From NCBI GenBank assembly GCA_963649295.1, contig CAVJHK010000015.1, positions 1 through 38,973 on the forward strand: a stretch of 38,973 nt of DNA, given 5' to 3'. Positions within the stretch are counted from its first letter, which is position 1; every line of letters starts with the position of its first letter. Position numbers and translations under genes: made by a program. This document shows, piece after piece, positions 16,910 through 24,209 of the stretch. The notes below the pieces were generated by a model, which worked only from the letters and a program-made list of their open reading frames with translations, made no database searches and was not told the DNA's origin. This DNA comes from RGIG3528 sp963649295 (GTDB lineage: Bacteria; Bacillota; Clostridia; Lachnospirales; Lachnospiraceae).

Positions 16910-18814
16910 ATGGAAAATTATATAAAAAGTATGATATTTATGCTTGTGATTCTTGTGGTGCTGCTCAGGCAGGCAATTGTCGGCATAATGGGAAAAGAGA
17001 GCAGGAAGCGGTACATACATCTTGTCATTATGACTATGGCATATGTGTTTACGGATTCCTGTTTTATAATATGCCACTATGCCGCAAGCGATTTTCCGAG
17101 TTTTGTTTTTAAAACGGCCGCATTTGTTTTTTATGTTGTCTATGTATGTCTTCCGTATGTCTGGCACAAATATGTAAGAAATTATGTCGGGCTTTCTTTT
17201 AATAAATATTTTATTGCACTCGAAAAAATACCGCTTCTTTTTCAGCTTATACTGATCGTAATATCGATTCCGACAGGCATATTGTGGGGCATAACCGAGG
17301 AATGTGTATATGTGAGAGGTTCGCTTTTTACACTTTTTTCGACAGTAAATCTGTTTTATTATGTTGAGCCTCTGGCAGATTTGGTTGTGATTGTTGCAGG
17401 CAAAACCCAAAAAAAGGAGCGTTATATTTTTCAGGCGGTGCTGATATCTGCGATTCCCCTTTTTGCCGTAATCGCAAATACATATGTAATTCCGGTTTAT
17501 GATATTTATCCTTTTCAGCCTTTTTGCTCGGTAATTGTCGCTCTTCTTGCATTTTTCTTTATGGCGGAACAGGAAACACGCGCATTTCAAAAGGAAAACG
17601 AGCAAGTGATTACGAATGCTTTAAATACTGCCGAAGAAGCAACAAAGGAGGCACAGGCGGCAGGCAATGTAAAAACGGAATTTTTGCTCCGCATGAGCCA
17701 TGATATCAGGACACCCTTAAACGGAATAATCGGAATGCTTGAAATTGCGGAAAAATATCCGGATGATCTGAATAAACAATCGGAATGCAGAAAAAAGGTT
17801 AAGGAATCTTCCAAGGTTTTGCTTGAGCTTATAAACGAAGTCCTTGATATGAGTAAGCTTGAGTCCGGTGAAATAGTGCTTGAAAATGTTCCTTTTGATT
17901 TAAACGATGTGATAAATGACACGGAAATGATGTTTAAGCCACGCGCGGAAGAAAATAATATCAAATTTTCACTTGATGCGTCGGGCGTTACACATAAAAA
18001 GCTTATAGGAAGTACGGTTCACTATAAGCGAATTATTATGAATGTCGTCGGAAATGCGATTAAGTATAACAAAGAAAAAGGATTTGTGAAAATAGTATTT
18101 TCGGAATGTGATTATGACGGCAAAGTGTCAAAGATCAAATTCGTGTGCGAAGACGGCGGTGTGGGAATGAGCACGGAATTTTTGAAGCTCATTTTTGAAC
18201 CGTTTGCGCAGGAGAATTCCGATGCACGTTCGAAGTACGGCGGAACGGGGCTCGGAATGCCGATAGCAAAGAGCCTTACCGAAAAAATGGGCGGAGAAAT
18301 TAATGTAACAAGTACGAAAAATAAAGGAACGAGATTTGAAGTCGTTATTCCTTTTGAAACGGATGAAAATTTTAAGGAACACAAGGCAAAAAATAAGGAA
18401 ACACAGACGGCTTCGATTGAGGGCCTAAATATATTGCTTGCCGAAGACAACGAATTAAACATGGAAATAGCAAAATTCCGTCTGGAAGAAGAAGGAGCAA
18501 TAATTACAGAGGCGTTTAACGGCGAAGAGGCGGCTGAAAAATTTAAGAAGTCGGCACCCTACGAATTTGACGTGATTTTGATGGATGTAATGATGCCCGT
18601 AAAAGACGGATATGCGGCGACAAGAGAAATTCGCGCGCTTGACAGAGCTGATGCTCATGATGTAATCATTATCGCAATGACCGCCAACGCTTTTGCGGAA
18701 GATAAGATAAAGTCGCTTGACGCCGGCATGAATGCGCATATTTCAAAGCCTATCGATATGGAACTTCTCATAAATACGATAGCGGGAATGACGGAAAAGA
18801 ATGGGAAAAAGTGA
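16910..18814 (+). CDS. Multi-helix membrane hybrid histidine kinase with one receiver
   Basis: 634 residues from the ATG at 16910, preceded by GAGAGGG; an upstream in-frame GTG at 16871 would overlap the phosphatase gene and is less likely. The first ~215 residues form about six to seven membrane helices without a large outer loop, then a charged coiled coil. HisKA has MSHDIRTPLNGIIGMLE (His264), HATPase_c has NVVGNAIKYN and GGTGLGMPI, and a single receiver has AEDNE, Asp559 in VILMDVMMPVKDG, and MTANAF and SKPI for the switch and Lys residues. It is the third hybrid kinase of the block and the last intact gene of the operon. No output domain or HPt is present. The membrane domain may bind a lipid or membrane-soluble signal; this is not determinable here. 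Confidence 0.9.
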   Translation: MENYIKSMIFMLVILVVLLRQAIVGIMGKESRKRYIHLVIMTMAYVFTDSCFIICHYAASDFPSFVFKTAAFVFYVVYVCLPYVWHKYVRNYVGLSFNKYFIALEKIPLLFQLILIVISIPTGILWGITEECVYVRGSLFTLFSTVNLFYYVEPLADLVVIVAGKTQKKERYIFQAVLISAIPLFAVIANTYVIPVYDIYPFQPFCSVIVALLAFFFMAEQETRAFQKENEQVITNALNTAEEATKEAQAAGNVKTEFLLRMSHDIRTPLNGIIGMLEIAEKYPDDLNKQSECRKKVKESSKVLLELINEVLDMSKLESGEIVLENVPFDLNDVINDTEMMFKPRAEENNIKFSLDASGVTHKKLIGSTVHYKRIIMNVVGNAIKYNKEKGFVKIVFSECDYDGKVSKIKFVCEDGGVGMSTEFLKLIFEPFAQENSDARSKYGGTGLGMPIAKSLTEKMGGEINVTSTKNKGTRFEVVIPFETDENFKEHKAKNKETQTASIEGLNILLAEDNELNMEIAKFRLEEEGAIITEAFNGEEAAEKFKKSAPYEFDVILMDVMMPVKDGYAATREIRALDRADAHDVIIIAMTANAFAEDKIKSLDAGMNAHISKPIDMELLINTIAGMTEKNGKK

Positions 18815-18844
18815 GAATGTGCACGGATATGTCTGCTGATGTAA

Positions 18845-19006
18845 GACAGAAACCGGCGGTTTAATGATTCGGTAATGCTGATACCATATTCCGTTTTGGT
18901 TGTGGCAATTGTATTTGCTGCCGGCATCTGTATTGATTTGATAAGGCAAAAGGTGTTTGAGAAACCGTATCTTATTTTGGTTAATAAATATGCGGAAAAA
19001 TGCTGA
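18845..19006 (+). pseudogene. Remnant of an acyltransferase-3-like membrane protein (C-terminus)
   Basis: A 53-codon open stretch with no start or ribosome binding site reads RNRRFNDSVMLIPYSVLVVA, one hydrophobic helix, then IDLIRQKVFEKPYLILVNKY before TGA. The final helix plus charged IDxIRxxxFEKP tail resembles the end of OafA/YrhL-type acyltransferases. Only this fragment is visible. The downstream stretch 19007-19215 is AT-rich with no recognisable gene. Confidence 0.35.
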
Positions 19007-19215
19007 TTCCTTTTGAGAATATAGTTGAATTCTGTAAGAAAATCGTCTTTGGAGAAGAGAATACGGATGAAAAAGGTAATGGTTAATGATTGAAAGAATA
19101 AATCTTTGGAACATAACTTATAAGAAAATGTAATTGCATTTTTCAATTTTTTCGTGTAAGATGTAGTTAAGAAAGCTGTGCATCAGCGGTGGGTTGACAC
19201 CTAAAATCTGATACA

Positions 19216-19308
19216 TTTTCCGAACGCAGGTGTCGGAGGTTGGCAGGCAACGGAAAAACCTGTTATTTTCCGGACATAGGTGCCGGAGGTTGGCAGACAA
19301 CAGAAAAA
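19216..19308. repeat. Two-copy 43-bp direct repeat (50-bp period)
   Basis: Copies at 19216-19258 and 19266-19308 share the core CGGAGGTTGGCAG and differ at a few positions. In the first copy TTTTCCG at the left end and CGGAAAA at the right end are inverted, so a stem-loop can form. Function unknown; it looks like an intergenic repeat family. Confidence 0.85.
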
Positions 19309-19316
19309 TCAACCGT

Positions 19317-19359
19317 GAAAAGGGAATGTTTGGTGCTGCGGCATGAACATTCCCTTTTC
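19317..19359. repeat. Perfect 14-bp inverted repeat
   Basis: GAAAAGGGAATGTT (19317-19330) is perfectly complementary to AACATTCCCTTTTC (19346-19359) across a 15-nt loop. There is no clean U-run on either side, so it is a stable hairpin rather than a standard terminator. It lies 28 nt before the PBECR4 gene. Confidence 0.85.
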
Positions 19360-19387
19360 TAAATGTTATGGAATTAAGGGCTTGATT

Positions 19388-20053
19388 ATGGACAAAAGAC
19401 ATGCAATTCAGATACTGACAAAAGCGGCTGAAATATACAGGGACAATCTGGAAAATCAGTAGGTATTGTTTCTTTATGGTCTGTCTTCGGATGTGAAAAA
19501 GCAGTTGAAGACGGAAGGGGGGATTCTGTCTTCTATACATGGTTATGAGGTGGCTTTTCACGGATATAATTTTCTGCATTTAACCGGGGTTAAATTAAAT
19601 AAGTATGGAACAGCTTCGGCAATTCATTTTTACCAAAAGTGCCTGGATAAGAGATTGACAGAAAATGATTTTACATTTGCAAAGGATGGTTCCACAGGGC
19701 AGAAGCTGTATATATTGGAAAGTATGATGCAGATAAAAAAGAACGTAACAATGATAGGGGAGTTTACAGACAGAGGACCTAAGCTATATGCAGAAAAGGT
19801 GGCCGGTAATGTATGCGGATGTATAGGTTTTGTATGGGATAAAAATACAAAATTGAACGTGCCTAATACGTTGCTGAAAAAAGATATAAGAGATGTGACT
19901 GCTCAGTTTACTTATAAGGTGTTTGCTGTGATATCAAAGCATTATACGGATGATAAATATTCACAGATTGCTAAACTTGATAAAAGTATTGATTTGAGCA
20001 AATGCTATTTTACAGAGGAAATTGAAAGCTTGATAGAAAGAGATAAGATGTAG
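19388..20053 (+). pseudogene. PBECR4-domain protein gene interrupted by an amber codon
   Basis: A 222-codon frame beginning MDKRHAIQILTKAAEIYRDN, with AAGGG eight bases before the ATG, is open except for TAG at codon 25 (19460-19462). After the stop it continues VLFLYGLSSDVKK, then FLHLTGVKLN, KLYAEKVAGNVCGCIGFVWD, VPNTLLKKDIRDVT and a C-terminal IDLSKCYF. This pattern matches the PBECR4 family (phage-Barnase-EndoU-ColicinE5/D-RelE-like nuclease fold), usually about 220 residues and often carried on mobile elements. The TAG probably replaced CAG or AAG (one base). A TTG at 19466 could give a truncated product, but no ribosome binding site supports it. A good terminator follows at 20161. Confidence 0.7.
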
Positions 20054-20160
20054 TATATTGAGAAAAATTATCAAATGATAAACGACAGATTGTTTTGGAA
20101 GAATAAAAAGATCTTTTGTTTAATGGAGAAGCTGAAAATAAAGTTAAATGAATGTTTTTA

Positions 20161-20196
20161 TAAGGGAGAGTTTTCCTAAAACTCTCCCTTATTTTT
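20161..20196 (+). terminator. Rho-independent terminator after the PBECR4 gene
   Basis: TAAGGGAGAGTTTT (20161-20174) pairs perfectly with AAAACTCTCCCTTA (20178-20191), followed by TTTTT. The right arm overlaps the stop codon of the convergent glycosylase gene. Confidence 0.85.
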
Positions 20197-21189
20197 CAGT
20201 GCGTAATAAAAAGCATATTGCTGCATTATTCCGGCGTTTTCCTTGTATGCGGGGAAGGGAGATAGGCCGTTATATTTTTGGCAGATTATTTTTGAAATCC
20301 AGGTGTCGACGGGGGCAAGGGTGGTTCTTCCGTAAGCAAAAAGCGATACACATGCAGCAACCTTGTTTCCCACTCCTTTTACGGATTTGAGGGCAGCAAG
20401 CAGGTTTTCGTCATTGAGTGCGGAAAGCATGCCTAAATTTAATTTGTTTTCGGAGACACGTTTAATTGCATCAGCCACATATTCCGTGCGGTAGCCGAGT
20501 TTGCAGGAAATTAAAATTTCTTTAAATTGTATCCCCGAGACGAAAGCGTTAAAATCACATATATCAGGAAAAAGATATACGGCTTCATACGGTGTTGTGA
20601 CAAAAGAGCCGAACGCACGGCATATGAGTTCGATTGATTTTTTTATTGCCGGAATGCTTTTTCTTTGCGAAATTATAAAGCTTATGAGAGTTTCAAAAGG
20701 CTCCTGCCGCAGAATACGTATTCCGGATGCGGATTTTACGGCAGCTCTCATAAACGTGTCATGCGTGGGAACGCTTTCTCTTATCTCATGATAGTTTCTG
20801 CTTAAATCAAAATACGGAGACCAGACCTTTTCCCATGCAGAGTTATCCAAAAAGGCAATATTGGGTGATATAGGGGTTGACGCTGCAACCCCAGGTGAAC
20901 CGGCTGCTTCAGACGAATAAAGTGACGGCTTACCGGTTTGATTTGACAGCGCATCGACAGGATTCGATAAATTAAAATTGCAGGTAAAATCCGATAATCC
21001 GGGATGCCGTCTAACACGGCACACATAAGGCATCACTTCGTATTCTTCGTTACCGTTATTTTTGATATACAAAATATTGTTTCCGGTTACAAAACGAAAC
21101 ATTCCCCCCGGAAACTCTTTTATTCTGAAGGCTTCACCGCTTTCGGATATTTTTTTTAAGTCGAAATCATCTTTTATTGTGATATGCAT
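20176..21189 (-). CDS. 8-oxoguanine DNA glycosylase (OGG1-type HhH-GPD)
   Basis: 337 residues. The N-terminal domain has ESGEAFRIKEF, the OGG counterpart of GQxFRW. The HhH-GPD domain contains PFETLISFIISQRKSI, then the hairpin LKSVKGVGNKVAACVSLFAYG and APVDTWI. Lys276 and Asp295 occupy the positions of the Schiff-base lysine and catalytic aspartate of human OGG1 (same 19-residue spacing), so a bifunctional glycosylase/AP-lyase excising oxidised guanine is expected. Residues ~75-112 form a low-complexity Ser/Ala/Pro-rich insert. The gene begins six nt after the stop of the upstream membrane protein and has no clear ribosome binding site of its own, suggesting translational coupling. Some relatives are annotated as 3-methyladenine glycosylases. 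Confidence 0.85.
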   Translation of the reverse strand: MHITIKDDFDLKKISESGEAFRIKEFPGGMFRFVTGNNILYIKNNGNEEYEVMPYVCRVRRHPGLSDFTCNFNLSNPVDALSNQTGKPSLYSSEAAGSPGVAASTPISPNIAFLDNSAWEKVWSPYFDLSRNYHEIRESVPTHDTFMRAAVKSASGIRILRQEPFETLISFIISQRKSIPAIKKSIELICRAFGSFVTTPYEAVYLFPDICDFNAFVSGIQFKEILISCKLGYRTEYVADAIKRVSENKLNLGMLSALNDENLLAALKSVKGVGNKVAACVSLFAYGRTTLAPVDTWISKIICQKYNGLSPFPAYKENAGIMQQYAFYYALKNKGEF

Positions 21190-21195
21190 GTTCAG

Positions 21196-21879
21196 TTAAA
21201 CTTCAAAATACCCGGCAAACTTTTTGAAGGTCGGTTTGAATAAAAAAAATTTGTCGATCGTCTTTGAAAAAAATCCTATAAGAGTGCCGTTTAAGAGCGT
21301 CATTATGATTGTTCCGAAATTTATTCCGACGGGCTTCCTAAAGAAAACAAATGTCATTATAATTCCGATTGCAAGAAACGTCATATCAAAAATCGTCTTA
21401 AAAACGGAAAGCCTTAAGCTGTATTTTGCCGATACCGCTTTTGTAAAAAAATCGTAAACCTGCGGATAAAGGTAGGTCTTAAAAAACAAGGCGATTGAAA
21501 ATGATGTGAGAAGCACACCCACTATAAACAAAATTATCCGAACGGGAATGCTTAAATTAAGTGTCACATTTTCGTCAAAGCACGGCAGCATTCGCCACAG
21601 ATCCAGGACTTTGCCGTAAATAAGACATGTTGCAAAGGACATAAGGTAAATCGGTTTAAAGCTCTTTATCGCAATGCAAAGAATTATAAAAAGTATTCCC
21701 TGGACAATGTATTCCGCTTCTCCGAATGTGACCGCGCCGAGCTTGACGCTCAGAATATATGCAGGTGCCACAATCATTGATATTCCGAAATTGACACGTG
21801 TGAGAATTGCTACGGCAAGCGAGAGAAGTATTATTGCGATTAAATAGGTGAGCTCCGACGATAAGGTGATTTTTTTCAT
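21196..21879 (-). CDS. YczE/YitT-like integral membrane protein (DUF6198 type)
   Basis: 227 residues with about five to six hydrophobic helices. The N-terminal motif LAVAILTRVNFGISMIVAPA and the internal GTIIMTLLNGTLIGFF resemble the YczE/YyaS/YitT group, whose function is not established. It shares a transcript with the DNA glycosylase 6 nt downstream. The start ATG at 21879 is preceded by a weak AGAAAG. A second member of the broader group is at 33442-34095, but the two are not close copies. Confidence 0.7.
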   Translation of the reverse strand: MKKITLSSELTYLIAIILLSLAVAILTRVNFGISMIVAPAYILSVKLGAVTFGEAEYIVQGILFIILCIAIKSFKPIYLMSFATCLIYGKVLDLWRMLPCFDENVTLNLSIPVRIILFIVGVLLTSFSIALFFKTYLYPQVYDFFTKAVSAKYSLRLSVFKTIFDMTFLAIGIIMTFVFFRKPVGINFGTIIMTLLNGTLIGFFSKTIDKFFLFKPTFKKFAGYFEV

Positions 21880-21917
21880 GGGTAAAATTTTCTTTCTGAT
21901 TTTTTTTGATCCCGAGG

Positions 21918-21947
21918 ATTATACACCCGGAGAAATATGAAATGCAA
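21918..21947 (-). promoter_or_regulatory. Promoter of the membrane protein-glycosylase operon
   Basis: On the minus strand: TTGCAT (21947-21942), 18-nt spacer, TATAAT (21923-21918), about 38 nt before the start codon at 21879. Confidence 0.55.
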
Positions 21948-22079
21948 CCGGCATTTGGTAGACGTTAAAAATTCGATTTATTTTAAGCGGATTGTTAAAA
22001 ATATCTGCGGAAATTCTGCATGAGTATTTGCAAACGGTTATGAGGCTTTAGAAAAGTTTTGTTAATAATTTATTTATTA

Positions 22080-22108
22080 TTGACAAATACACGTAACAGT
22101 TATAACAT
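22080..22108 (+). promoter_or_regulatory. Promoter of the lysine riboswitch/transporter unit
   Basis: TTGACA (22080-22085), 17-nt spacer, TAACAT (22103-22108). The predicted transcription start falls just before the riboswitch at 22122. Confidence 0.6.
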
Positions 22109-22121
22109 CACATAGAAAAAT

Positions 22122-22300
22122 GAGATAGAGGCGCGGTTTTATAATAAACTGTCACGGTGAATTTCACAATTGCCGGTGCGAGTGACAAATAGGATAAACC
22201 GCCGAGGTTTTGCATTTGATGCCGGTCGATGCAATTCCGGGACAACGCAAAATATGCGTTGTACTGTCACTTTTGTGAAAGTGGAGAGCTATCGTAACGA
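22122..22300 (+). promoter_or_regulatory. Lysine riboswitch (L box) aptamer
   Basis: The hallmark conserved blocks are present in order: GAGATAGAGGCGCGG at the 5' end, the GCGAGTGACAAATAGGAT and ACCGCCGAGG region, a CCGGGAC block, then ACTGTCAC and GTGGAGAGCTATC at the 3' end. The spacing fits the five-helix lysine aptamer. It is followed directly by a terminator hairpin, so lysine binding is expected to stop transcription of the transporter downstream. Confidence 0.92.
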
Positions 22301-22307
22301 AGAATTT

Positions 22308-22348
22308 AAGGTCGTTTCAGGTGCTCACATCTGTACGACCTTTTTTTT
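22308..22348 (+). terminator. Riboswitch expression-platform terminator
   Basis: AAGGTCGT (22308-22315) pairs with ACGACCTT (22335-22342), with an inner CAGGTG/CATCTG stem, followed by a run of Ts to 22348. It sits between the lysine aptamer and the transporter gene. Confidence 0.9.
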
Positions 22349-22482
22349 ATTGTATAGGAGATTTCTTCAAATTTCCATATGAAAAAAATGCTCCGTTTAA
22401 GGGTGGTTTATTTTAAGAAACTTCGTCCCTATACGGCAAATTCTTTCAAGTGACCTGTCTCAAAAAAATAAGGAGGAATGAT

Positions 22483-24108
22483 ATGAAGAAGAAGAACAAT
22501 GTTTTGATTGCAACGATAGTATTTATTGCTGTAGTAATTATAGTTGCAATCGTAAACGCAGTGAGCGCAAAAGGCTTTACGGGCACAGCATGGGCACTTT
22601 TGCCGCCGTTTGTCGCAATTGCGCTTGCACTTATCACAAAGGAAGCATATTCGTCGCTTTTTATAGGAGTTTTGCTCGGTGCCTTTATGGCGGCAAAGTG
22701 CAATGTCCTTGATACGGTTGACGTGCTTACGGTCGACGGGCTTTCGACATCGCTTTCCGATAATGCCGGAATTTATGTATTTCTTGTTATACTCGGAATC
22801 GTTGTTGCGCTTGTAAATAAGTCGGGAGCTTCAAGAGCGTTCGGTATATGGGCGCAAAAGCATATTCATACAAAGACGGGCGCATTGCTTGCAACAACGC
22901 TTCTCGGTGTGCTTATCTTTATCGATGATTATTTTAATTGTCTTACCGTAGGCTCCGTAATGGCACCGGTTACCGACAGCAAAAAGATTTCGAGAGTAAA
23001 GCTTGCATATATCATTGACGCAACTGCGGCTCCGGTTTGTATGATTGCGCCTGTTTCGTCATGGGCGGCAGCGGTTTCGGGCTGCGTCGATTCCGAAACC
23101 TATACGGGAATCGAGCTCTTTGTGAGAGCAATTCCGTATAACTTCTATTCGCTTTTTACACTTCTTTTCCTTGTTGTGCTTGCAATTTTCGGATTTGATT
23201 ACGGCAAGATGAGCTCTTTTGAAATAAAGGCAGAAAAGACAGGCGATTTAAGCATTTTGAATGTTGACATAAACGAAGACAAAAAAGCACGTGACATGGA
23301 AGAAAACGGACCGGCACATACCGCAAACGGTAAACTTTTTGATCTTATCATTCCGATTGTGCTTCTTATTGTCCTTTGCATTTGGGGACTTGTCAGAAAC
23401 GGATTTCAATCACTTGAATATGTCGGAAGCGTTGTCGATGCCTTTTCCGAAACAGATTCTTATGTCGGACTTCCTTGGGGCGGTATTGTTGCGCTTGTTG
23501 TAATAGTTATATATTTTATACTTCGCAGGGTTCTTACATTCGAAGAAACGATGGAATGTGTTCCGCAGGGCTTTATTGCAATGGTTCCCGCAATCACAAT
23601 CCTTATCCTTGCCCAGTCGCTTAAATCCATGACGGGACTTCTTGACGCAAGCACGTTTGTAAAAGCGGTTGTCGCAAGCGCAGAGGGAATCCAATGGCTT
23701 CTTCCCGCACTTGTGTTTGTAATCGCGTGCATTATCGCATTTGCAACGGGTACATCATGGGGAACCTTCGGAATACTTATTCCTCTTGTATCAGCCGTTT
23801 TCCCCGAAACAAGCGAACTTTTCTTTGTAGGCATTTCCGCTTGCCTTGCCGGTGCCGTATGCGGCGACCATTGCTCACCGATTTCGGATACAACGATTAT
23901 GTCATCCGCAGGTGCACATTGCAATCACCTGGATCATGTTGAAACACAGCTTCCGTATGCAATTACGGTTGCGGTGATTTCGTTTGTGACATATATAATG
24001 GCGGGTCTCTTAAGCCTTGCATCGCTTACGTGGATTTCTATTCCGGCAGGTGCTCTCATTACCGTCGGATTCCTTGTTGTAATGAAAAAAAGACAGGCAA
24101 AGGCATAA
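22483..24108 (+). CDS. NhaC-family transporter, probable lysine carrier
   Basis: 541 residues from the ATG at 22483 (AAGGAGG upstream). About eleven to twelve helices with the NhaC/ion-transporter superfamily features: FIDDYFNCLTVGSVMAPVTD, DATAAPVCMIAPVSSWAAA, ATGTSWGTFGILIPL and GDHCSPISDTTIMSSAGAHC. By sequence alone it would be called a Na+/H+ antiporter. The upstream lysine riboswitch and comparative work on the L-box regulon (NhaC-type genes predicted to be lysine transporters) make amino-acid transport the better call. Lysine should repress it. It is monocistronic, ending at a strong terminator at 24145-24187. Confidence 0.88.
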   Translation: MKKKNNVLIATIVFIAVVIIVAIVNAVSAKGFTGTAWALLPPFVAIALALITKEAYSSLFIGVLLGAFMAAKCNVLDTVDVLTVDGLSTSLSDNAGIYVFLVILGIVVALVNKSGASRAFGIWAQKHIHTKTGALLATTLLGVLIFIDDYFNCLTVGSVMAPVTDSKKISRVKLAYIIDATAAPVCMIAPVSSWAAAVSGCVDSETYTGIELFVRAIPYNFYSLFTLLFLVVLAIFGFDYGKMSSFEIKAEKTGDLSILNVDINEDKKARDMEENGPAHTANGKLFDLIIPIVLLIVLCIWGLVRNGFQSLEYVGSVVDAFSETDSYVGLPWGGIVALVVIVIYFILRRVLTFEETMECVPQGFIAMVPAITILILAQSLKSMTGLLDASTFVKAVVASAEGIQWLLPALVFVIACIIAFATGTSWGTFGILIPLVSAVFPETSELFFVGISACLAGAVCGDHCSPISDTTIMSSAGAHCNHLDHVETQLPYAITVAVISFVTYIMAGLLSLASLTWISIPAGALITVGFLVVMKKRQAKA

Positions 24109-24144
24109 TTGTAATAAATGACAGAAAATAAAAGACAGCTAAAT

Positions 24145-24187
24145 AAAACCGGCTTGGGGTGCAAGTGCAATCCAAACCGGTTTTTTT
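24145..24187 (+). terminator. Rho-independent terminator of the transporter gene
   Basis: AAACCGG and CCGGTTT arms with an additional CTTGG/CCAAA stretch inside, followed by seven Ts. The convergent cotH-like gene ends at 24210. Confidence 0.85.
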
Positions 24188-24209
24188 GATGCAGGGGAAA
24201 CTTTTTAGA

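Noticed and set aside
16454..17605. 383-codon open frame on the minus strand
   Set aside because: It lies antisense to the histidine phosphatase and third kinase genes, whose motifs are clear. Its translation is rich in Lys, Asn and Cys without domains, and there is no ribosome binding site.
19118..19579. 153-codon minus-strand frame with a duplicated peptide (CLPTSDTCVRKM-like)
   Set aside because: The duplication is the 43-bp intergenic repeat, and the frame overlaps the PBECR4 gene in antisense. No start signal supports it.
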